DNA from: Bacteroidaceae bacterium
GTDB lineage: Bacteria > Bacteroidota > Bacteroidia > Bacteroidales > Bacteroidaceae
Reading direction: 5' to 3'
Assembly: GCA_017617315.1 (NCBI GenBank)
Contig: JAFZWM010000015.1
Span: forward strand, 1 to 35,234
Length of the DNA stretch: 35,234 bases
A model generated the notes under the pieces. That model saw only the letters and a program-made list of their open reading frames with translations, ran no database searches and had not been told where the DNA came from. Position 1 is the stretch's first letter; every line of letters begins with the position of its first letter. The position numbers and the translations under genes were made by a program. This document shows positions 6,350-12,629 of this stretch, piece by piece.

Positions 6350-6757
6350 ATGATTGATTTTTATTATATCATACACTATACAGTATATAGTTTTTACAGA
6401 AAACATGGCGAAGACAAATCAACAGCTGCTTTTTCGGCATGTTGTTTTCATGGTGCTTTGTTCACTTTGTTTATCATTGAATTATTAGCGCTATGTAATA
6501 AATTTTCCATCTTCAACATTGTGGAAATATCAAAAGTGAGTGTTTGGGTTATATCTATGTTTATTTTATCTATTGATTATTTTGTTTTTCTGAAGAGAAA
6601 AAGATATTCAGAAATATTCGCTGAATATGACAGTTTAAGAGATACAGAACAAATAACAGAAAAATTAAAGTGGGCAAAATTCTATAACATCAGCATCGTT
6701 TTATTAGAAATTATGATACTGTTTATGATAGACTATATGAATCAACATAATTCGTAA
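6350..6757 (+). CDS. Small membrane protein, hypothetical
   Basis: The protein has 135 residues and about three hydrophobic segments (~30-50, ~60-82, ~112-128) separated by a charged loop (LKRKRYSEIFAEYDSLRDTEQ). There is no recognisable family. It follows the frameshifted gene by 29 bases and shares its AT-rich composition, so the three genes from 4783 may form one acquired unit. Topology is the only thing the sequence shows. Confidence 0.65.
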   Translation: MIDFYYIIHYTVYSFYRKHGEDKSTAAFSACCFHGALFTLFIIELLALCNKFSIFNIVEISKVSVWVISMFILSIDYFVFLKRKRYSEIFAEYDSLRDTEQITEKLKWAKFYNISIVLLEIMILFMIDYMNQHNS

Positions 6758-6856
6758 TTTTCAAATTCTGCCGAATTTCCGCGCTCGAACTTTGTTCGCT
6801 TGCTACCGAAAGAACGCAAGAATTCCCACCGCTGAAAAAATGTTATGTTTTGAAGT

Positions 6857-6886
6857 TTGCCTTTTAGAAGATTTTGAATATTTTTG
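6857..6886 (+). promoter_or_regulatory. Promoter of the NAD salvage operon
   Basis: A -33 TTG at 6857-6859 (in TTTG) and a -7 box TATTTTTG at 6879-6886 are 22 bp apart. The leader to the ATG at 6917 is about 25 bases. The region 6758-6850 before it shows no gene. Confidence 0.7.
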
Positions 6887-6916
6887 CGCATCTTTTAATC
6901 CTTAACTGCGATTATT

Positions 6917-7510
6917 ATGTATGAAAAATTTTTAATCATTGTTGATCCTCAGAACGATTTTATCGAGGGTGGCTCGCTTCCTGTCTCTGGTGCGCGCTCT
7001 GCAATGCAGCAACTTGCAGAATTTGTAAAAAGCAATTCTGCCGAGTTTTCAACCATCTTCGTGACTCAGGATTCGCATCCCGAGAACCACTGCAGTTTTT
7101 CATCAAACGGCGGAATATGGCCTGTGCATTGCGTCAGAGACTCCTCGGGCTTCGAGGTATTCCCGCAGTTGCAAGAGGTTCTGTCTGGCCTGAACAATGT
7201 TGAATACTGCCGCAAAGGCACGTATTCGGGCGTTGAGCAGTACAGCATCTTCGCATATTCCGACGGCGAGATAACCAACCCCGACGGCAAAAAGATAATC
7301 TCCGTTCTGGCTAAATCGTCTTCGCCACAGATTGTAGTCTGCGGAATTGCAGGCGATGTGTGCGTGATGAACACGCTGAACGACTTGGTTAAAATCCGCA
7401 AATCGGCAGACGACATAGCGGTGGCGCAGAACTTTACGGCAAGCATCGATGGCGGCGAGAAACTCGAAGCATTCTGCAAAGAGAACAACATCAACCTTCT
7501 TAATTTATAA
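6917..7510 (+). CDS. pncA: Nicotinamidase (isochorismatase superfamily)
   Basis: The protein has 197 residues. The cysteine-hydrolase triad is visible as D10 (IIVDPQNDF), K100 (YCRKGTYSG) and C149 (GIAGDVCV). The metal-site residues D52, H54 and H71 sit at the positions known for archaeal and bacterial nicotinamidases. The enzyme deamidates nicotinamide to nicotinate. The next gene, 8 bases downstream, encodes nicotinate phosphoribosyltransferase, which uses that product, so the pair forms a cytoplasmic NAD salvage operon. The functional call is strong because motif and neighbour agree. Confidence 0.9.
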   Translation: MYEKFLIIVDPQNDFIEGGSLPVSGARSAMQQLAEFVKSNSAEFSTIFVTQDSHPENHCSFSSNGGIWPVHCVRDSSGFEVFPQLQEVLSGLNNVEYCRKGTYSGVEQYSIFAYSDGEITNPDGKKIISVLAKSSSPQIVVCGIAGDVCVMNTLNDLVKIRKSADDIAVAQNFTASIDGGEKLEAFCKENNINLLNL

Positions 7511-7518
7511 AAATCACT

Positions 7519-8727
7519 ATGCAACAGATAGTTAAGCACTTTACAGATAACGACCTCTATACTTTCACCTGCATGTACTACATTGTACAGTCGTACCCGA
7601 GAGCCGAGGTTGAATATACATTCTACGACAGAAACAAGACCGTTTATCCCGACGGATTCGACGTTCTGCTGCGCGAGCAGATGGATATGATGAGAAACGT
7701 TGTGATAACCGACGAGGAGATAGAATTCATGCAGCAGAAATGCTATTATCTGCCAAAATGGTTCATCGATGTCTTTCTGCGCGGATTCCGCTTTAATCCC
7801 GACGAGGTTGAAATCTCGATGGACAAGGAGAACCACCTTCACATAACGGTTAGGGGCAAGTGGTATTCAGCCATCATCTGGGAGATGCCGATACTGAGCT
7901 GCGTGAGCGAGCTGATGCACATTCTGAACGGCGACACAAAGATATACGACGAGCAGACCGAGCGCGAATACATAAGAAAGAAGTCTGAAGAGATTTTCTC
8001 TTCATCGCTCGTTATAGGCGACATGGGAACGCGCCGCCGATTCTCGTTCGAGCATCAAAAGGTGGTACTCGAAGAGATGAGCCGCGTGTACAAGGAGAAA
8101 ACATGGAGCGGAGTATTTACCGGAACGTCTAACGTATGGCTCGCCATGAAACTCGGACTAAATCCGCTTGGCACCATGAGCCACCAGATTATCTCGTTCG
8201 AGGAGAACTGCTCATCGGTGTTCGAGGTAAACCATTCTGTTATGGAAAAGTGGGCCGAGGTATATAACGGCGACCTTGGAATATATCTATACGACTGCTT
8301 TGGCGACAATGTCTTCTTCAACAATTTCTCTAAGAAGATGGCGATGCTGTTCTCTGGTTTGAGAGTGGATTCGGGCAACGAAGAGGAGCAGATTGACAAG
8401 ATTGTAGCTAAGTACAAAGAATTGGGAATCAACCCATTGACAAAACAAGTTATCTTCTCTAACGGCTTGAATATCAAGCGCGCTATCGAGATTAACAACT
8501 ATGCCAAAGGCAAGATTATTCCATCGTTCGGCGTGGGCACGTTCCTTACCTGCGACGTTGCAAGCGGCGGCGGAGTGATAAAGCCTATGAACATCGTTGT
8601 AAAGCTTACGCGTTCGAGAATTACCGAGTCGAGAGAATGGCACGACTGCGTTAAACTCTCTTGCGACAAGGGCAAGACTCTTGGCAACGAGATGAAATGC
8701 AAGTACATACAGAGCATTATCGGCTAA
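7519..8727 (+). CDS. pncB: Nicotinate phosphoribosyltransferase
   Basis: The protein has 402 residues, the usual size for PncB. Landmarks are the N-terminal FTDNDLYTFTCMYY (family DxYKxTM region), GTMSHQII with the likely phospho-accepting His222, the strand GDLGIYLYDCFGDNVFF, FSGLRVDSG for PRPP/phosphate contacts, and the glycine-rich FGVGTFLTCDV. It converts nicotinate, PRPP and ATP to nicotinate mononucleotide in the Preiss-Handler pathway. It is second in the operon after nicotinamidase and is followed by an intrinsic terminator. Confidence 0.93.
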   Translation: MQQIVKHFTDNDLYTFTCMYYIVQSYPRAEVEYTFYDRNKTVYPDGFDVLLREQMDMMRNVVITDEEIEFMQQKCYYLPKWFIDVFLRGFRFNPDEVEISMDKENHLHITVRGKWYSAIIWEMPILSCVSELMHILNGDTKIYDEQTEREYIRKKSEEIFSSSLVIGDMGTRRRFSFEHQKVVLEEMSRVYKEKTWSGVFTGTSNVWLAMKLGLNPLGTMSHQIISFEENCSSVFEVNHSVMEKWAEVYNGDLGIYLYDCFGDNVFFNNFSKKMAMLFSGLRVDSGNEEEQIDKIVAKYKELGINPLTKQVIFSNGLNIKRAIEINNYAKGKIIPSFGVGTFLTCDVASGGGVIKPMNIVVKLTRSRITESREWHDCVKLSCDKGKTLGNEMKCKYIQSIIG

Positions 8728-8746
8728 TCGTAAACAAGATATCTTT

Positions 8747-8783
8747 AGCGGCGGTGCTTCATAAGGGCATCGCTGCTTTTTTA
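8747..8783 (+). terminator. Intrinsic terminator of the NAD salvage operon
   Basis: AGCGGCGGTGC (8747-8757) pairs with GCATCGCTGCT (8767-8777) over 11 bp with two G-U pairs, followed by TTTTTT. Confidence 0.88.
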
Positions 8784-8819
8784 ACTGCGGCAACATGTTC
8801 TGTATAAAAGAAAAATAAC

Positions 8820-8827
8820 TATCTTTG
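8820..8827 (+). promoter_or_regulatory. -7 box of the 8851 gene
   Basis: TATCTTTG matches TAnnTTTG 24 bases before the ATG at 8851. The -33 is weak (TGTT near 8796). Confidence 0.55.
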
Positions 8828-8850
8828 CCACCAATTTTGAAAAAATAGAA

Positions 8851-9894
8851 ATGAAAGAATACGTTATCAATAATCGACTCACCCGAATTGACGGTAGAAA
8901 GACACTTTTCAAGGCAAACGAGAAAGGTATTCTGACGCCCAAAATCCAATATTCATTAAATACCGAAATAAAGGAGCAACCCGAAGACGTTCAGTACTAT
9001 CTGCTGAAATGGGAAGACATCGAAAAAATTGAATTCGGTAAATACAACGGTTGCAACGAATATATGTGCTTCTACACAACCGACGGCTTTGTGTATATTC
9101 TACACATGAATATGTTCTTTCAGTTTTTCTCATTCAGCAAGTTGTACAAAAAATTCAAGAATCTTTCGGGAAACAACAGTCTTAATATGACTATTGTAAA
9201 CGAGGAAGTTTGTCCAAACTATTTTCCCGAAGAGCCTGTAAAGAAAGAAGACTTTCTGATGCTAAAACGACAGCATGCCAACGATAATTACAGTCCTGCA
9301 AATCTACAAGATGATATCGATTATTCAGAAACAGACAAGAAATTTAAGTTTAGCCTATATCCGAAAAATTATAAGATAAGAATACAGAATGAAATCCCTT
9401 CAATTATAAAGTTATGGATAATAATATTGATATCGTGCTATTGTTGTATTCATTTATCCGAAAACAACTGGGGAATACAGATAATAATGTGTACATTATG
9501 TATTGTTTATTGCATTTATGACTTTATTAAAAGAGAAAAAAATAAAATTCTTCTTTTTAAAGCAAGCAGACAAGGTGTTTTCTTTTATAACGTACATGAA
9601 TACTCAGCAACATTAAAGTGGAACAATATCAAGAAAGTGACATTTGGAAAGTTGGAAAATAAGTTTTTATACATTTGTTTTCAAACCAATGATGACATTC
9701 TGTATTTCTTTAAACATCCAAAATGGGAAGCTTTATGGTTTCTTAAAGGACTATTCAGACATTATTCTGGAAACAAGAATTTGGAGATAACAACAATTAA
9801 GAACGATTATTTTTATATTCCTGTACGCAAGCCTATTAGCGAACAAGAATACTTGGATGAAGTGAAAAAACTGAAGAACGTTATAAACAAATAG
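8851..9894 (+). CDS. Membrane protein with two PH-like domain repeats, hypothetical
   Basis: The protein has 347 residues. Residues ~18-140 and ~222-340 look like copies of one domain. Both have LFKAxxxGxxxxxxx, then LKWxxIxKxxFGK, then YxCFxTxDxxYxLxxxxxxxFF, a LYKKFKNLSGNN / LFRHYSGNKN segment, and a closing PxxxEEPVKKEDFL / PVRKPISEQEYL. The pattern W-x-x-I with a following FGK recalls bacterial PH-like/YcxB-type domains, but I cannot confirm the family. Between the copies lie two membrane segments (~186-224). The gene is monocistronic and AT-rich, with its own promoter and a terminator on both sides. Its function is unknown. Confidence 0.7.
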   Translation: MKEYVINNRLTRIDGRKTLFKANEKGILTPKIQYSLNTEIKEQPEDVQYYLLKWEDIEKIEFGKYNGCNEYMCFYTTDGFVYILHMNMFFQFFSFSKLYKKFKNLSGNNSLNMTIVNEEVCPNYFPEEPVKKEDFLMLKRQHANDNYSPANLQDDIDYSETDKKFKFSLYPKNYKIRIQNEIPSIIKLWIIILISCYCCIHLSENNWGIQIIMCTLCIVYCIYDFIKREKNKILLFKASRQGVFFYNVHEYSATLKWNNIKKVTFGKLENKFLYICFQTNDDILYFFKHPKWEALWFLKGLFRHYSGNKNLEITTIKNDYFYIPVRKPISEQEYLDEVKKLKNVINK

Positions 9895-9928
9895 AAAAAC
9901 GGTTCTTATACTTGAATTACAAGCTATA

Positions 9929-9961
9929 CGTTCTGCCGAATTCAGAAATCTCGGCAGAACG
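9929..9961. other. 11-bp hairpin between convergent genes
   Basis: CGTTCTGCCGA (9929-9939) pairs perfectly with TCGGCAGAACG (9951-9961). No T-run follows on the + strand. It precedes the bidirectional terminator. Confidence 0.75.
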
Positions 9962-9970
9962 CGAGAAAAT

Positions 9971-10012
9971 AAAAAATGTCCGCAGAGATTTTTGTTTCTG
10001 CGGACATTTTTT
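9971..10012. terminator. Bidirectional intrinsic terminator
   Basis: The arms 9971-9986 and 9997-10012 are perfect 16-base complements (core ATGTCCGCAGA) with A-runs on the left and T-runs on the right. The hairpin therefore ends transcription from both the gene at 8851-9894 and the convergent LytTR gene at 10016. Confidence 0.9.
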
Positions 10013-10015
10013 TAA

Positions 10016-11650
10016 TCACAAACTCTTTATAGCATCCTTTATTCCTGTCATGTTGCTGCGCGAAACGGGCAGATATTCGTCGCTATGGCGAACCAGAAGC
10101 TGCATTGTTCCGGCCTTTGACACAATCTTCTCTACCTGAGCCAGATTGACGAGGAAGGCGCGATGGCAGCGAACCACCATAGGATAGTCGTGCAACTCGT
10201 CCTCTATCTGCTTTGAGGTGGCGCGAAGCATGTCGGTCTGCACCTTTCCGCCGAGCCACTGGCACACCTTAACGTAGTTGCCAACCGCCTCGATATAAAG
10301 CAGATTGCCGATGTCGAGGGTGATAGTCTCGCTCGTTGTGCCTGTTAGCGTAATGGTGCTTTCGGCAGCCGGGGCATCGTCGGCTGTCTTGGCAGCCTCG
10401 GCCATCTTGGCGCGCTGTTCGGCCATTTTCTGCATCTTCTGCAACTGGTTGTTCAGTTGCTGCATCTCCTCTTCCTTCTCGCGCAGAAGCCTTTTGCGGC
10501 GACGGGCAAGCACGGAGAGCGCAATTATTACGGCAAGCAGTCCGACGGTTAGCAACAAGAAGAAGATGAGCTGGCGCTGGCGCGACACGGTTAGCAGCAG
10601 TTCGTGCTCGCGGAGGTTCTGAATGGAGCGTTCCTTGGCATTCTCTACCGCCTGACGCTTGTTCATGCAGTCGCGTATGTCGTTGGCATATTCGGCCATG
10701 TCGGTAATGTTGTACTTGCCCGTGGTGGCATAGTTAAGCACCATTCGGTGGCCTATGATGCAGAAGCGCGTTGAGTTTGATGTCTCATACCCCTCAACCT
10801 TGTCCATATAATGCTGGGCGCGCTCCTTGTTGCCCTTCAGCAGCCACGCGTGCGAGAGCGAGAAGAGCGTTCCGAGTTCGTGCCCCTCGTATTCTTTGGA
10901 GCAGGCATAATGCTGCATTATGTTTTCGTGCATGGCTATGCCCTCGTCTATCCGTCCTATGTCGATGAGCAGGTCGGCGTAGTTTCGCATGGCATCGCGC
11001 CACACATATACCGAGTCTTTTGCCGTGTCGCGAAAGGCGATGGCGCGCTTGAACATAACGATGGCAGAATCAATCTTTCCGTCGTAATAATAGTTTACGG
11101 CAAGGGCGTTGAGAAGCTGCGCGTGATTCTTGTCGCCGCCGTCGATGCAAAGAAGCTCGTCTACATATTGCTTTGCCTCCTTCTGATTGTTGTTCTTGAG
11201 GGCGAGCTTTGCCATTCCGCAGAGCATCGAAACGGTTTCGGCATGATTGCCGGCCTTACGGCTCTCTTCGAGCGACTGCACCATCAGTTTCTTAGCCTCC
11301 GACTCGCGGTCGGTCCACCAGTAGTATGACGATGTGAACGAGCGCGCCTTGCGCATCCTTACGCTGTCGACAGGCTGGTGATGCTGAAAATAATCGTAGG
11401 CAAATGCCACCATCGAGTCTTCGGAAAGCGACTGGTTCATGGCGGCATGAGCCTCGGCCGTTGCAAGCCAGTATCGGGCAAGCCACTCGTCGGGCAATCG
11501 GTCGGCGTTCTCTACCTGATTTAATACATAAAGTGCGCTGTCTGGTTTCTCACTTATCAATGCTTCGGCTTCGGTGATGTACTGTTTGTTTGAATTTCCG
11601 CAGGCCGTGAGCGCAATGAGGCCTGCAAGTGTCCATAGAATCTTTTTCAT
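10016..11650 (-). CDS. TPR lipoprotein sensor fused to a LytTR DNA-binding domain
   Basis: The protein has 544 residues. The N-terminus is a lipoprotein-type signal (LIALTAC, Cys17). Residues ~20-350 are helical TPR-like repeats (for example LLNALAVNYYYDGKIDSAIVMFKRAI). A membrane segment lies at ~356-382 (LIFFLLLTVGLLAVIIALSVLA), then an E/Q/K-rich coiled coil, then a LytTR domain (~432-544). The layout suggests a periplasmic TPR sensor tied across the membrane to a cytoplasmic DNA-binding domain. The start at 11650 is chosen for the signal peptide and the promoter just upstream. Its LytTR domain resembles that of 577-1521 (about 74 of 113 positions identical by eye), and both promoters have the same operator placement. 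Lipidation plus a true membrane pass would be unusual; the Cys may not be used. Confidence 0.92.
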   Translation of the reverse strand: MKKILWTLAGLIALTACGNSNKQYITEAEALISEKPDSALYVLNQVENADRLPDEWLARYWLATAEAHAAMNQSLSEDSMVAFAYDYFQHHQPVDSVRMRKARSFTSSYYWWTDRESEAKKLMVQSLEESRKAGNHAETVSMLCGMAKLALKNNNQKEAKQYVDELLCIDGGDKNHAQLLNALAVNYYYDGKIDSAIVMFKRAIAFRDTAKDSVYVWRDAMRNYADLLIDIGRIDEGIAMHENIMQHYACSKEYEGHELGTLFSLSHAWLLKGNKERAQHYMDKVEGYETSNSTRFCIIGHRMVLNYATTGKYNITDMAEYANDIRDCMNKRQAVENAKERSIQNLREHELLLTVSRQRQLIFFLLLTVGLLAVIIALSVLARRRKRLLREKEEEMQQLNNQLQKMQKMAEQRAKMAEAAKTADDAPAAESTITLTGTTSETITLDIGNLLYIEAVGNYVKVCQWLGGKVQTDMLRATSKQIEDELHDYPMVVRCHRAFLVNLAQVEKIVSKAGTMQLLVRHSDEYLPVSRSNMTGIKDAIKSL

Positions 11651-11654
11651 TCTA

Positions 11655-11685
11655 CAAAGTTCACACATTTTTTTTGTTCTGCCAA
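11655..11685 (-). promoter_or_regulatory. Promoter of the second LytTR gene
   Basis: On the minus strand, GAACTTTG (11662-11655) is a near-consensus -7 box and TTG starts at 11685, 23 bp upstream. The ATG at 11650 follows the box by only 4 bases, so the mRNA would be leaderless or nearly so. The operator begins 2 bp from the TTG, exactly as at 1585/1587. Confidence 0.6.
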
Positions 11686-11686
11686 G

Positions 11687-11754
11687 TCATTCGTCACAAA
11701 ACCATGCAGAATATCCCAAAAATAAGGTTATTTGGCATATATATGCTTACTTTG
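11687..11754. promoter_or_regulatory. Operator region B and rightward promoter
   Basis: TCATTCGTCACA starts at 11687, CAGAATATCCCA lies at 11707-11718, and a TTACTTTG box (near -7) lies at 11747-11754, 30 bp after the last C of ATCCC. A single operator thus lies between the divergent LytTR promoter and the promoter of the lipoprotein gene at 11847. Confidence 0.6.
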
Positions 11755-11846
11755 CCGACGAAAACAACGCATCGGGCGAGAAAAAAACCGCCCGGCACAA
11801 ATTAAAAACTCACATTATAAACTCACAAAAATTCAAAAGCTAAATT

Positions 11847-12494
11847 ATGAATAAAATCATATCAATGACATTTGCAGCCATCCTTTGCTGCGGAATATTT
11901 TCATCTTGCCACAACGACGACGATGAAGAGGCTGACAAGGATAAGGTTTACGACCCGTTCGAGATAACAGACGGCGACGAGAAAGACTACTACGGATATT
12001 CGGAAAAAGGATTCTTTATTGACGGCGAAATAAAGGTAGTGGGATTTTTCGACAAGGACAGCGTGATTGAAGGATACACAAAATACGTGGAGCGCAACTA
12101 TCTCTATCACGAGAAAGACAACGACGAAGAGGAGCACAAGCGCAGCCTCGGATACGGCATGAACATGCGCCTGACCGACTTTGCCGTGATATACACCGAC
12201 GAGATAACATACAATGCCGACAGCACACGGATAACGGGCAAGGGGCATCTGTATTTTATTGAGAACGACAAGAATAGCACAATCGTCCAAGAAATCCTTT
12301 CAAAGAACAAGAAGAACGATTTCGGTACAGATGTTGCCGCCACCATCGACAAGAAAGGGCAGCCTCATCTTATAACCTGCAAGACTGTGATTGACGGCAA
12401 GCCCGTTACCATCCAGTTCAGAGAAGTACATCAGAAATCGCCTTACGATGCACCAAACATCGAAATGCCAAAGGACGACGAATTCAGCATTTAA
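11847..12494 (+). CDS. Acidic lipoprotein, hypothetical
   Basis: The protein has 215 residues. A type II signal peptide ends in FSSC with Cys21, followed at once by an acidic HNDDDEEADKD linker, which may favour surface export in Bacteroidetes (known lipoprotein export signals are acidic). The rest is a beta-rich, charged domain (for example YTDEITYNADSTRITGKGHL). No family is recognised. It is transcribed divergently from the TPR-LytTR regulator under a shared operator, so it is a likely regulatory target and perhaps related to the sensed signal. A hairpin at 12567 separates it from the receptor gene. Confidence 0.75.
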   Translation: MNKIISMTFAAILCCGIFSSCHNDDDEEADKDKVYDPFEITDGDEKDYYGYSEKGFFIDGEIKVVGFFDKDSVIEGYTKYVERNYLYHEKDNDEEEHKRSLGYGMNMRLTDFAVIYTDEITYNADSTRITGKGHLYFIENDKNSTIVQEILSKNKKNDFGTDVAATIDKKGQPHLITCKTVIDGKPVTIQFREVHQKSPYDAPNIEMPKDDEFSI

Positions 12495-12566
12495 TTGTTA
12501 AAACTCAATACAAAATTCCAATCTAATGTAATCTCTCTTTTATCAAATTAACAGAGATATAGTGTA

Positions 12567-12605
12567 AAGGCACTCAGTCGTGAGACTATAGTGCCCTTAA
12601 TTTTG
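12567..12605 (+). terminator. Hairpin with possible -7 box in its tail
   Basis: AAGGCACT (12567-12574) pairs with AGTGCC(C)TT (12590-12598), and an inner AGTC/GACT pair closes the loop. TAATTTTG at 12598-12605 could be both the U-rich end of a terminator for the lipoprotein gene and the -7 box of the receptor gene at 12630. No -33 TTG is found, so the promoter part is weak. The rest of 12495-12629 is empty. Confidence 0.55.
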
Positions 12606-12629
12606 AAAAAACGAAAACCAAACTAAATA

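Noticed and set aside
9929-9961. Hairpin as a separate terminator
   Set aside because: There is no T-run on the + strand side. The neighbouring 16-bp hairpin with A/T runs is the better terminator for both genes.
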